Assembly (NCBI GenBank): GCA_011037195.1
Contig: JAAEAF010002732.1
Location: 1 to 64,000 of the forward strand
Source of the DNA: Triatoma infestans
Taxonomy: Eukaryota; Arthropoda; Insecta; Hemiptera; Reduviidae
Reading direction: 5' to 3'
DNA: 64,000 nucleotides
The notes under the pieces are model-generated. The model did no database searches, was not told the DNA's origin, and was given only the letters and a program-made list of their open reading frames with translations. Below, in pieces: positions 41,301-51,839 of this stretch (position 1 is its first letter; each line of letters starts with the position of its first letter). The translations under genes were made by a program, and so were the position numbers.

Positions 41301-41867
41301 CTCGCTTCCCGTGGGGTTCAGGGCTCAAACTCTGGGAAGAAGTCACCGTACAAGCCATCTCTGATATCAGGGTCCTATGCTTTGGAGGGGGGGTTGGTAA
41401 CTCCTGCGTTTCTCCTGGAGGAGTTCGTATTCTCGGTCCAACTTAAGTATATTAGGAATTGTCGTGGCATCTACTTTCCTAATAATGTGAGATAGTTTGG
41501 GTGAATATTACGCATTATCCACTTGATTTGGGTGCGCTCGTCAGGGGGTGGTTCAAGTTTACTCATTAATGTACAAAGGGCAACCACAAAGTCTCCAAGG
41601 GGCTCCTTTACCCTTTGTGTTCGGACCCTAATCTCTTCCTCTAATCGGTCCTGATATCTTTGGATATGTACATTTCCCAGAAATCTCGTACAAATGCATC
41701 CCATGAATGCCAATTGGGGCGATTTATTCGAATCCATTGAAGAGGAAGACCACCCAATAACCCCGGTAAGCATCCCAACAGCTGATTTCGGTCCAATCCG
41801 TATGCAATTGGATTTTCTTCTAACCTAAGTAAAAATTCATCGGCGCTAAGCTTTGAGGAATTATTCC
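38350..41867 (-). pseudogene. Ty3/Gypsy LTR retrotransposon relic (gag-pol)
   Basis: Minus strand, right to left: a gag fragment (41867-41471), a nucleocapsid knuckle CWNC-x4-H-x4-C at 41193-41234, an aspartic protease with Asp-Thr-Gly-Ser-Ser at 40953-40967, RT with KIDLKEVYLQI, MPYGLSNGP and the active site AYLDDILIA (near 40035), an RNase H with VLQTDASSTGLCGVL, integrase with an HHCC zinc region (GYFWPGM, CQRCQC), ATDLMGPY, and the end with PYHPQANFVERVNRT near 38480. Disruptions include frameshifts near 40380, 40000 and 39770, and in-frame stops at 38590-38592 and 38602-38604. Gag is truncated at 41867 against a copy of repeat X. No LTRs are visible, so the copy is dead. Confidence 0.85.
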
Positions 41868-42466
41868 TCAAAATTGTAATTGACAAATTTTATAGATAGT
41901 GTACCAAATATAATGAAATTCGTCAGTGATTTTAAGGAGAATTTCTCCAAAAATAAAAAAAAACCGTTCAGTGAAAACGCACTTCCGGTTAACTAATTTC
42001 CTTAAAACTCGGAATTTCGGCAATCTATTTGTTTTTAATTAATTTTGTTTAGATGGTAGAATTGTATAATCAACTATGATAGGTCTTTAGAGGAAAACCT
42101 AAACCCATCCTTTCCCCAAAAGTGACTTAAATAAATTTTCCAGGAGAAATGTTCCAAATAGAAGTTGTAGCTCTTGGTATGTGTAGATGATATATATGAG
42201 TAAAGGAAATCGTTGGAGCCGTTTTTCAGAATATCACAAAAAACTGAATAAACCATCCAGTAAAGTGGCACTTACGGTTGAACGATTTTTAGGAAAAGCT
42301 TATTGTCAGGTCTCCAGTTAGCATTTTAACAAAATATTATGTTTGAACATTCTGCGATTTTTCGTTTTTATGATATGCTGCCCACTTTTTAGACTCAGAG
42401 GACCTCAAAACGGATATTTCGGGTGAAAACTTGATGTCGAAAATTTGACATGATTACTAACAGTAA
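41868..42466 (+). repeat. dispersed repeat X, partial copy
   Basis: This is a plus-oriented copy from AAAATTGTAATTGACAAATT to the AGTAAGAGAAAGTT end at 42466. It is cut on the left by the Gypsy relic. One internal module boundary (CACTTCCGGTT) lies near 41981. Confidence 0.65.
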
Positions 42467-42579
42467 GAGAAAGTTAAAAATCTGGTGTAAAACACTCACA
42501 AGGCTTTCTCTTACTCCAGTTTACATAGTTACGTAATCTGTATCATATAAAATCTATAAAAAAAAAATTACGAATTATA
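42467..42579 (+). repeat. second X end abutting the previous copy
   Basis: Immediately after one X end comes another X beginning: AAATCTGGTGTAAAACACTC, then CTTTCTCTTACTCC. Two X copies thus sit head to tail, the second cut after about 60 bases. Confidence 0.5.
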
Positions 42580-42840
42580 TATATTGCTTTTGTCACTTAT
42601 GATATATCGTCAATTGATTCTCTCCAACATTGATTACGGCTGCTTCCTTTGTGCGGATTCTGCTCCTATACACCTCCAAAAGATCGATCGCATCGAATAC
42701 AAAGCGATTCGTACATGTCTGGGCGCTCTCAACTCTACCCCTATGAACGCGTTGTTGACGAGGCGAAGGAAGCTCCCCTGAAACTAAGAAGGAATCTGTT
42801 AGCCTCTCGATATGTTGTCGATAAATCACTTAGTTATAAA
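42580..42840 (+). pseudogene. non-LTR reverse transcriptase fragment (thumb region)
   Basis: About 260 bases encode a thumb-like piece of an I/Jockey-type reverse transcriptase: YRQLILSNIDYGCFL, then KIDRIEYKAIRTCLGAL, then in another frame LKLRRNLLASRYVVDKSL. It has one frameshift near 42760. It lacks every catalytic motif. Confidence 0.6.
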
Positions 42841-42866
42841 AAAAAGATCTGGTGTGAAACACTCAC
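42841..42866 (+). repeat. left end of the X copy split by the RTE-like element
   Basis: It has the X beginning with ATCTGGTGTGAAACACTCAC. The 13-bp GTGAAACACTCAC at 42854-42866 is duplicated at 46171-46183 on the other side of the RTE-like insertion, and X continues at 46184. Confidence 0.7.
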
Positions 42867-45800
42867 TTCCCTGTGGATGGGGAGTAAGAATACATCCACA
42901 GTATTCTCTGCTTGTCGTAAAAGGCGACTAAAAGAGAACCCTACCTGAGGGACTCAGGGGGACCGTCAACCTTCTCCTCTTTCCCGTGTTCCCTTTTCCT
43001 TCCCCTTCCTCTCCTTAACTCGCCAATTTTTACTTATGTTAGCGCAGATAGGGCTCTAGACCGTGGTGAAGGCAACCTGTCTAGGGGATGGAGACCCCGA
43101 TGTTAAACTCCCTGGTCCTCCAGGTTGGGGGTTGATCGTGGGGCCAACCCCCCACATCATAAAAATCATATGGTTACGAAACCGTCAAGAAAGAAATCAA
43201 GCCGGATGGATTTAATTGGTAAACGACCTATGCGAGGATTATGGTATATTGCATCATGGAATGTGAGAAGTTTGTTCAGTCCCGGGGCCAGTCGGAGGTT
43301 GGAGGAGGAGCTTAAAAAGTATAAAATAGATGTTGCTGCCCTCCAGGAGGTGAGATGGGGAAATACGGAAATAACTACGCTGCAAAACTATGTAATATTT
43401 AATAGTGGCAGCAGAACTAACATCTTGGGAACAGGCTTTGCAGTGAGCAATAAAATGAAGCAACGGGTATTAAAGTTTCAACCGGTTAATGAAAGGATCT
43501 GCTTACTGCGCCTGAAAGGAAAATTTTTCAATATCACGTTGGTAAGTGTACATGCCCCTACAGAGGACGCGGAGGAGGATATAAAGGAGGAATTATACGC
43601 GGAATTGGAGCGAGTGTTTGCTGGTGTTCCCGGGCATGATGTAAAAGTAGTGCTCGGTGATTTCAATGCGAAAGTAGGCAAGGAGGATGTTTTCAAGCCA
43701 GTCATTGGTAGATATAGCAAACATGAGATCACAAATGATAATGGGAGAAGAATGATTGATTTCGCGGGGGATAAGAATATGAGAGTGGCGAGTGCGATGT
43801 TCCCACATAAGAGTATTCATTTGGAAACTTGGGTATCCCCAGATGGTGTCACAAGAAATCAAATAGACCATGTCCTGATAGAGACGCGGCATGCGACGAG
43901 TATTAGTGACGTGAGGAGTTATAGGGGAGCAGATATAGATTCTGACCATTTCTTGGTTAGGGCACAATTGGGGCTAAAAATTGCAGTTAGAGGGCAAGGA
44001 AGGGGGGAGAAGAGGAAGCAGTTTGCTACGGAAAGATTAAAGGAGGAGGAGGTCAGTGAAAGCTTTAGAACGGAAATTGAAAGGCTGTTCCAAGAAGAGG
44101 ATGATAGACAGATAATGGATAGTGGCGAAGAAGCGGTGGGAACCCAGTGGATTAGGCTAAGAAAGATAATACAGACGGCTGCTGAGAAATCGCTGGGAGA
44201 CAGGAAAAAACAAACAAGGAATGACTGGTATGATCAGGAGGTAACGCTAGGGCGTTAGAGGAAAGAAACGAGGCAAGGAAAAGGGTGTTGATAAGGAAAA
44301 CAAGGGCAAGTGCGCAGGACTATAGGGAAAAGAGGGCAAAAGCTAGACTCATGTGCAGAAGAAAGAAAAGGGAAGCAGAAAGAGAGATAGTAGAGCAGAT
44401 GCAGAGAGATTTCGAAGAGCATAGAAGTAGCAAGTTCTACAAGAAAGTCAGAAATGTGAAAGAGGGTTACCAGCCAAGGATGGGATGTGTAGAAGGGAAA
44501 GACGGCAGGCTGCTGTTGGGGAAAGAGGATATTGTGGACAGATGGATGAGCTATTTCCGGGAAGTTTGGAATGATGGTGAAATGGTTATGGGGATAGACG
44601 AGGAAGCTATCTCACAAGAAGAGGATGCGGAGCCGCCCTCGAGAGAAGATTTCGATAGAATTCTAGGAGGATTGAGAGGAAATAAAGCGCCAGGGGAGGA
44701 TAGGATTTGTATAGAAATGATTCGCCAAGGGGGTGAACGCCTTCAGGAAGAATTATACAACCTGATCCTAAATGTGTGGTTGAGAGAGGAAATGCCAAAA
44801 GAATGGGCAACTGCCTTAATTATCCCCATTTATAAAAAAGGTAACCGGTTGAAATGCGAGAACTACAGAGGGATATCGTTGCTGAGCGTAACTATATAAT
44901 CTTAGCGGCACTTATAACAGAAAGGGTGTCAGTAGTAGCAGAGCGAGAGCTTGGCGATTACCAGTCTGGATTTCGGAGTGCAAGATCGACGATGGACCAT
45001 ATCTTTACAATGCGTACAGTAATGGAGAAATTTTATGAGTACGGCCTGGAGTTGCATCAACTGTACGTTGACTTTAAGAGGGCGTACGATTCGGTCTCTC
45101 GAATTGGCCTATGCAGAGGGCTAAAAGCATTAGGAGTCCCAGCTAAGGTGATAAGACTGGTTAAAATGACCTTGAGAGACACGGTGGCAAAAGTAGCAAT
45201 CCAAGGTCAGATTTCCTCAGAGTTTGCTATAAATATGGGCTTAAGGCAGGGAGACCCGGTGTCCCCGATCCTCTTCAACCTGGTATTGGAAATGGCAATG
45301 CGAAAATGCACGATTAACCCCGGAGGCAACATATATAACAGAATGTCTGATTATTTGGCCTACGCAGATGATGTAGCCATTATAGCGAGGTCAAAGGCTG
45401 CTCTTAGGGAAACCTTTATGGAGTTGGCTGAAGGCGCCGTCAGTTATGGTCTGAATATTAATGAGGAGAAGACCAAGAACATGGTCACAACTCGGCGCGC
45501 GAGATATTTCAGAGAGTTAATCGCGGGCCAGCACCGTTTTGAGGGCGTTAAAGAATTCAAATATCTAGGAACCGTCCTCACTAACAAAAATGAGGTAAGT
45601 CGCGACATAGACAACAGAATAGCGGCCGGAAACAGGTGTTTGGGAGCGTTAAGACGGACATTCTATAATAGATCCCTGTCAAGAAAGACCAAATTGACGA
45701 TCTATAAGTCAGTTCTTAGACCCGTGGTAACGTATGGCTCGGAGTCGTGGACGTTGAGGCATGCAGACGAATTGAAATTGAACCGCTGGGAGAGAAAGGT

Positions 45801-46170
45801 TTTGAGGTCGGTCTATGGACCAGTGTGCCAAGATGGAATCTGGAGGTGCCGAAAAAACGCGGAGTTAAGAGAGCGGTACGGGGAAGAGGACTTAGTATCT
45901 GTGGTCAAGCAGGGAAGGTTGCGTTGGGTTGGACACGTGCAAAGGATGGAGAGTGAGAGAGCACCAAGAAGGGCGCTGGAGGGTACCCTGGAGGCAGTAG
46001 ACCGAGAGGGAGACCTAGGCTGCGTTGGATGGGTGATGTGGAGGAGGATCTCCGGGAGCTGAACATAAGACAGTGGAGAAGAAAAGCTCTAGATAGAGAG
46101 GCTTGGGGTCGGGTATTGGCGGAGGCCAAGGTCCTACATGGGCCGTAGTGCCACAGTTGAGTTGAGTTGA
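42867..46170 (+). mobile_element. RTE-like non-LTR retrotransposon, near full length
   Basis: This 3304-bp insertion within an X copy is flanked by a 13-bp duplication, GTGAAACACTCAC (42854-42866, 46171-46183). It has a leader of about 260 bases with a strong 5' hairpin (CTGTGGATG at 42871-42879 with its complement at 42893-42901), one ORF with endonuclease and RT, and a short TTGAG-repeat tail (46157-46170) typical of RTE elements. Only about three frameshifts interrupt the coding region, so it is relatively young. Confidence 0.85.
43125..46148 (+). pseudogene. RTE-like ORF: endonuclease and reverse transcriptase, three frameshifts
   Basis: The endonuclease (43125-44258) has WNVRSLFSP, LQEVRWG, VLGDFNAKVG, NQIDHVL and DSDHFLV, giving all apurinic-type catalytic residues. 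A basic linker follows, then RT: IPIYKKGNRLKCENYRGISLL (about 44830), YQSGFRSARSTMDH, VDFKRAYDSVSR, GLRQGDPVSPILFN, and the intact active site YLAYADDVAII (about 45365). The thumb has YGSESWTL, and the C-terminal region has GRLRWVGHVQRM. The frame shifts near 44258, 44880 and 45990; after the last one it continues to the TAG near 46148 with a GRPRLRWMGDVEEDL segment. No RNase H and no ORF1 are present, as expected for RTE. The element nicks a target and reverse-transcribes its RNA there. Confidence 0.85.
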
Positions 46171-46183
46171 GTGAAACACTCAC

Positions 46184-47141
46184 ACAACTTTCTCTTACTC
46201 CAGTTCACAAAATTATAATTGACAAATTTTATAGTTTGTATACCAAATTTAATGAAATTCGTCAAAACTGAAAAAACAGTTCAGTAACAGCGCACTTCCG
46301 GTTTACTAATTTTCTTGAAACTCGGAATTTCAGTCATCTATTTATTTCTAATGAATTATGTTTGCATGATAGAATTGTATAATCAACTATGATACCACTT
46401 TAGACGAAGCTGTAACCCCTCCCCTAAAAGTGCCCTTAAATGAATTTTCCCAGAGAAATATTTTAAATAAAAGATGTAGATCACTGCATGTTTAGTTTAT
46501 ATATGAAGTTTCAAGAAAATCGCGAAAAAGTGAAAAAATCATTTAGTAAAGTGTTAAAACAAACGCTCTTCCGGTTATCCGTTTTTTTTCAGATTCGGAA
46601 TTTCAACAACATATTTAATTCTAATTAACATTATTCAGATGACAAAATTGTCTAATAAACTGAAGTAGCAGTTAAGATGAAAACCTTCCCCCACCCCCTC
46701 CCCCAGAAGTGCCTTAAATCAATTTTTCCGGAGAAATGTTTCAAATAAAAGTTGTAGCTGCTAGTATGTATAGTTGATATACCAAGTTTGAAGAAGTTCG
46801 TTGGAGCCATTTTTGAGTAAATTGCAAAAACGTATAAAAAACAACTAGTAAAGTGGTACTTCCGGTTGAGGAATTTTGGCAGATGACCCACTGTCAGATC
46901 CCATAGTGATTCCTAAACGGAATATCAAGTTTGAACTTTCTACGATTTTTCGTTTTTGAGCTATGCTGTTCATACATACTTACAGACACACACACACACA
47001 CACACACGCACACACAGACCATTTGCTAAAAACCACTTTTTTGGACTCAGGGGACCTCAAACGGATATTTCCAGTGAAAACTAGATATCGAAAATTTTGA
47101 CACGATTACAATACTTCCTCTTACTAGGAGTAAGAGAAAGT
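46184..47141 (+). repeat. dispersed repeat X, most complete copy
   Basis: Together with 42841-42866 this is the best reference copy, close to 1 kb. A perfect 15-bp inverted repeat, ACTTTCTCTTACTCC, lies at 46187-46201 and as its complement at 47127-47141. The right copy also forms a local hairpin with ACTTCCTCTTACT just upstream. Internal modules start with CTTCCGGTT at 46295, 46568 and 46859 (spacing 273 and 291 bp) and share landmarks such as AGAAATGTTTCAAATAAAAG. A CA microsatellite lies at 46985-47012. No protein is encoded, so X is a non-autonomous element or structured repeat. Confidence 0.8.
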
Positions 47142-48110
47142 AATAAGCAGACTTGCCCCTCGAATACTCACAGAATCCTATTGGCATAACAAAAGAACTC
47201 CAATACTTGTAAACCAATTCTGTACACTAGCACAATTAACGTTGTCCCTCCATCGGACTAAATACCTCTCTACATTTTGTTTTGATTTGGAATGTTCTCT
47301 GGATATACCAGAATACATTTCTACCAATTCAATAAAAATATCTCTGCAAAGGCCAACAATGAATTCTTAACCATGAAACTTCTTCATAAATTTCCTGATG
47401 TTTACTTCTTATTTGCCGATGGATCTAAGTCCTCCAAGGGAGTCGGATGCTCAAAATGAGAACATCTTTGATCCCCAAACCAGCTACAGCTCGCTGTATA
47501 AATTAAATAATTAAATTCCTCAATTTTTACTGCAGAATTAATGGCGGCTTTTCTATCCCCAACAGTGGTAATTCTTTCGGATAGTAAGAGGGTACTCACT
47601 AAATTAAAATACCCTGCCTAAACGCTGCCTTCATTGTCCTAGAAACAATACATCTTTTAAAAAGTGCGAATCGAAATGGCAAAATTGTACGTTTCATCTG
47701 AATCAAGGGCCTCTCAGGAATACAGGCAATGAAGTAGCAGATAAGAAAGCAAGAGAGGCAATAAACCTTCAGGCTGAAAAGTTAACGTCCTCTGATATAA
47801 GGAATTATGCCAAACATGTATATCATAGAGAATGGTCTTTAGAATATGAGAGATCAAAAACCCTCAAAGGCAAATTTTACACCGCCTTACAGCCAACTAT
47901 ACCGAAAAGTCCATGGTTCCTTAACCATAACGAAAGTAGACGGTTCCTCACTACAAAGGACTGACTACGGTTCAAAAGGACTTTTCCCTCACCATTTATC
48001 CCGAATAGGTATTACGGTAGCTTCTACCTGTCCATGCCCAACGGAAACGATCATCGACGCCAACCATCTAATCCTTGACTCGTTAGCATTGTAAAAACAA
48101 AATGAACACT
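47142..48110 (+). pseudogene. decayed I/Jockey-type ORF2 end with RNase H
   Basis: Scattered plus-strand frames read like an RNase H (DVYFLFADGSKSSKGVGCSK at about 47395; TAELMAAFL and ILSDSKRVL at about 47530-47590; RNTGNEVADKKAREA at about 47720), then a C-terminal zinc-finger-like region (RIGI and a Cys-Pro-Cys at 48030). Many frameshifts and stops are present, and the start at 47150 is diffuse. It is an old remnant. Confidence 0.6.
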
Positions 48111-48252
48111 ACCAGCCAACCTACATAGTATCTTATCGAACCCAAATGAGGAATTATATTTAGCTATTTTCAACTTTATTAGAATCAATAACTGTTGTGA
48201 TGCTGGAAAGCATCAGAGACATTTTCCGTGGTAGCCTGCTTCATTTTGTGGT

Positions 48253-48290
48253 CATCGACCGGTTTCGGGCGTTCGCCCATCTTCAGGATG
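48253..48290 (-). ncRNA. hammerhead ribozyme, left arm of foldback copy 2
   Basis: Minus strand: CATC, CTGAAGA, extra T, GGGC-GAAC-GCCC, GAAA, CCGGTC, GATG. Every conserved core base is present. Stem III (ACC with GGT) has no loop in one molecule but is self-complementary between two. Confidence 0.72.
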
Positions 48291-48351
48291 CGTTTGTCAG
48301 ACAGTTTGTCAGTTTGTGTCAGTTTGACAGTGTGACACTGTCTGACAAACG

Positions 48352-48389
48352 TATCCTGAAGATGGGCAAACGCCCGAAACTGGTCGATG
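48352..48389 (+). ncRNA. hammerhead ribozyme, right arm of foldback copy 2
   Basis: Plus strand: TATC, CTGAAGA, extra T, GGGC-AAAC-GCCC, GAAA, CTGGTC, GATG. The T at the first stem I position pairs with G as a wobble, and stem III keeps A-T and C-G pairs. All core bases are intact. Confidence 0.7.
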
Positions 48390-48624
48390 AGCACAAAATG
48401 AAGCAGGCTACCATGGAAAATGTCTCTGATGAGAATCAATAACATTTTACTCTAAAATGAACATATACATAATTTATGCAGTAACAGTCATTAAAATAAT
48501 CAATATACAAAAAAAATTACCAAAACCAATCAGAGATAACAATAACAATAGTCTTCCCTCAAAATGAGATCATCTCTGGCTAACCTGCTAAGACGGGAGG
48601 CAAAAAAAAATTCAGCATTTCCTT

Positions 48625-48835
48625 CCATTGTTAAAAGAGAAGGCAATGCGAAAATTAGCGGAAATGCGATCCAATGTAAGTTGGCCATCTTGTAATTTGC
48701 CGTTCATACTAGTGCAAGAAAATAAAATTGATGTTAAACATCCACAAAAGTTTCTCAAATGAATTCACAATTTCGGTTGAAAAACTTTTCTTTGACCTGG
48801 AGTTTGTAGTTATTCATTATATTGTCCTTAATTTT
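48625..48835. repeat. dispersed repeat Y, second copy
   Basis: Partner of 7755-7955, in the same relative orientation, with TGATGTTAAACA and TTTCTTTGACCTG landmarks. Confidence 0.55.
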
Positions 48836-48849
48836 ATGTACATGGTGGG

Positions 48850-48995
48850 GTCCACAAAGTATTGAAAGAATACTTTAAAGATGGAATCTGCGCAAGGGCT
48901 AATTCAGTCAAAATCTAGTTTCTCGCAAGAACTAAAAAAAAAGAATCGAACTATAATTAGTGCAATTAAACAAATAAATTATAGAAAGTAGAAGC
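48850..48995. repeat. dispersed repeat Z, second copy
   Basis: Partner of 6775-6920. Y and Z lie next to each other here, whereas X sequence separates them near 7 kb. Confidence 0.55.
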
Positions 48996-49269
48996 GAAAA
49001 TGTCGAGACACTGTATATATCCAATTATTGGTTAGAAAAAGAAATAGAACGTGGAAAGATAGATTTAAATTGTAAAATAAAAATTAAATTGAATGGACTT
49101 TAAGGAAACATAAAATTAATTGGAGAAACTAAACTTAATAAAATGACTTATTTTAGGAAACCTAAAAATTTTAAGGTAATTTCCTTATTTTATGAAAGTT
49201 TCCCCCACTCAACCTCTTTAAAGGAACTTTCTTGGAAAGAAGTTTCAAATCAAAGTGATAGAGGTCTCT

Positions 49270-49980
49270 GGATTCATAGTGTAACAAATTTAATGAAATC
49301 CGCCGCTGCTTTTGTAGTGAAAAACGCAGAAACAACTATTCAGAAAAAACCGGTCAACTGATTTTCTTCAAACTTGGAATTTTGGCAACATATTTCCATT
49401 CATTTTAATTAATATTATTTCGATGATAGAACTGTGTAATAAATGGAAATAGCACTTTATAAGTAAACATACCCCACCACTTCCCCAAAAGCCGCCTTAA
49501 ATAAATTTTCCAAGGGAAATATTTCGAATAAAAATTATAGCTTTCATGTTTAAGAAAATCGTTTATATAATTTCATGTTTTAAGAAAATCGTTGCAGCCA
49601 TTTTTGAGAAAATCGCAAAAATCATGAAATTACCCATTCAGTAAAGTGGTACTCGGTGTTCAATGGGCTGAGCCGGACCGAACCCCTTTGGAGGCCCCGG
49701 GATCTAGATTAGAATTCGGTACTTACGATTGAGGAATTTTGACAGACAACTTACTGTCGGATCCCATGGTGATGTCTAAGTGGAATACCAAGCTTGAACT
49801 TTCAGCGATTTTTCGTTTTTGAGCTATGCTGTTCACACACACAACGCATACACCATTTTCTAAAAACCATTTTTTTGGAGTCAGGGAACCTCAAAATGTG
49901 CATTTCAGGTAAAAACTCGATATCGGAAATTTGATACAATTACAGTACTTCCTGTAGCAGTAGTTACAGAAAGAATCACC
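49270..49980 (+). repeat. dispersed repeat X, diverged copy with a 70-bp insertion
   Basis: This is a plus-oriented copy running from GTGTAACAAATTTAATGAAA to the damaged end near AGTAGTTACAGAAAG. At 49653-49722 an unrelated GC-rich 70-bp segment interrupts the module boundary GTGGTACTTCCGG, flanked by GGTACT direct repeats (49648-49653 and 49718-49723). Confidence 0.6.
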
Positions 49981-51520
49981 CCACGTCAGTTGAACTCAAA
50001 TACGCTCGAGTCACTGTTCTTTATAGATTCGATTTATTCCTATACAGACTTTTTTAAGTAGAATATACAATTGAAAAATTACTTGTTGATGAAGGCATTT
50101 TGCTTTTGCAATCTCCATACTTTCACCTCACACCCTACCCAAGTTTATTGTGAAAAAATTTCATCATTTCGATACGGATAAATATAAAAAGGTAATTGGG
50201 GGTCTATTCCGTATACGCAAGTAAAATAATTTGCAACTACATTTCATTTAATAGTCACTTGGTGAAGTCGATGAATTATTTCCTGAACGTATAGTATTTA
50301 ATCACTAACAGTGAATTATTATTAATGGTACTATATATTTATCATAAAAGTAATGCTGACCATAGTAGGTTCCAAAATTCCTAAGGTATGTTTGAGATGG
50401 AGCTGGCGTGGCAGGTAATGGATTGCATGGGGTAGCAAAATTTCTAGAGCCGGCGCTGCTCAGATACAAACGTGTCACTTTTATTTGAAACATTTTTCTG
50501 AAAAACTTGATTTTAGTATTGGATATATATCAGTTAGTTTAAATTTAAATTTGCGCAAGCTTTCTTAGTTTTGACATAGAGCGCTCCACATAGGGACGCT
50601 TAGTTATATAAGTAAACCCCCCCATGATTTTTATAGCCAGCCCAAGAAAACATTGTAACGTTGCCATTTTCAAAATTAATTGTAATTATTAGAGTGAGAG
50701 AAAATCGTGTGAGTATTTCACACCAGATTTTGTTTTGTGAGTTGTTTTTATTCTGTTTATCCAAGTGAGTAGTGAATGTTATCGTTACGGGTAGTTGATC
50801 ACGGCTGGCCGGGTACTTGGACATCAGGGGGGCTACAGTGATTGGAGATTATTCCATAATAAGTGAAGTACTAGGCCTGTGTGTGGGAGTACGGAGAATG
50901 GGGGACCATCTACATATATGTATATAATGGTATCGTTAGAAAGGGAAGTACACGGCTACCTGAATAGAACCAGGGTACTATCAGCTATATAAATGTAAGG
51001 TTGTGAGCTCCCCGGCGCTGGGTTACTGAACTACTCTCTTCTCTCTCACTTACTTTCTCCAACTCTCTTCAGGTCGAACTCTCTTCTACTCTGCTTGTTT
51101 CTTTTGTCTAAGGTTGTAACACTCAATGACTCCCAAGGACGTAAATTGACTAGGAATATTTTCTTATAACCCCGCTTACATTCTAATAATACCGCTAATT
51201 TTTAATATTTATTTATTGTTTTATTTAATTTTTATTTTTTATCGATTTTTTTTTTTTTACGATAATTAATTAAATCGAAGGTTTAATTAAAATTACTTTT
51301 GTTTAAACCTTTTTTAAAGCAATGTGATTTTTTTTTTTTTAATTTTTGTTTGTTTTCGTTAAACTATATATAGATTTATCGATTCTGTAAAATATGCATC
51401 AAATTTACACAATAATTTTCATCACCAAGTATTGCACTATTTACTCTGGTTCCGTCAGGATTTGTTTTAAATTTAAATGAAAAATAAGATTTAGTAGAAA
51501 TATATGAATTAATCTTTACT
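49981..51520. other. interval with only X fragments
   Basis: No gene is visible. Short X pieces lie at about 50455-50520 and at 50690-50745, where GAGAAAATCGTGTGAGTATT is the X beginning in minus orientation. T-rich runs at 51240-51350 are homopolymer tracts. Confidence 0.45.
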
Positions 51521-51524
51521 TTTT

Positions 51525-51640
51525 GACTTTCACTTACTGAAGGGAAGTATCGCGATCGTGTTGAATTTTCGAAATTGAATTTTCACCGGAAATACATGTT
51601 TTGAGGTCCCTTGAGTGCGAAAAAAATCTTTTTATACAAC
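51525..51640 (-). repeat. dispersed repeat X, terminal fragment
   Basis: Minus-oriented hairpin end of X with CACTTACTGAAGGGAAGTAT, then CGATCGTGTTGAATTTTCG and GTTTTGAGGTCCCTTGAGTG. Confidence 0.55.
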
Positions 51641-51839
51641 AGTTGAATAATGTTACAATTATTACACCAAAATCAGTGGCTATTTTCTACTTTTTCTCAC
51701 TAGTGAATTACGTTAGTGTGTAAAAGTAGCATTATTGAACTCTAAGTGTAGTGGTAACGAAGACATTAGGTTAAAGTCAGCTCTCCACACGCATTTGATA
51801 ACTTTACTCTTATAACTTTAACTTTAACTTTACTCTAAG

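Larger units (their letters stand above)
48193..48431. mobile_element. hammerhead-bearing foldback element, copy 2
   Basis: This is a 239-bp insert flanked by a perfect 12-bp duplication, AGAATCAATAAC, at 48181-48192 and 48432-48443. The arms are inverted repeats of about 110 bp: CATCAGAGACATTTTCCGTG begins at about 48211, and the complement ends at 48431. The centre is a short CAGTTTGTCAGTTTGTGTCA-type run. Complete hammerhead cores lie on both arms, one on each strand. The left arm extends about 15 bases further than the right. No protein is encoded; the frames at this site simply follow the conserved nucleotides. Confidence 0.87.

Noticed and set aside
47001..47141. X as a Helitron
   Set aside because: The end hairpin is suggestive, but no conserved CTRR end or TC start was found and the inverted repeats argue against it.
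48197..48442. Recurring small peptides with a GERPK-VDDHKMKQAT-like pattern at foldback loci (also 32017-32214, 52565-52771, 54487-54768)
   Set aside because: The similarity follows the conserved hammerhead arm sequence; frames end at different points and appear on both strands, so they are not proteins.
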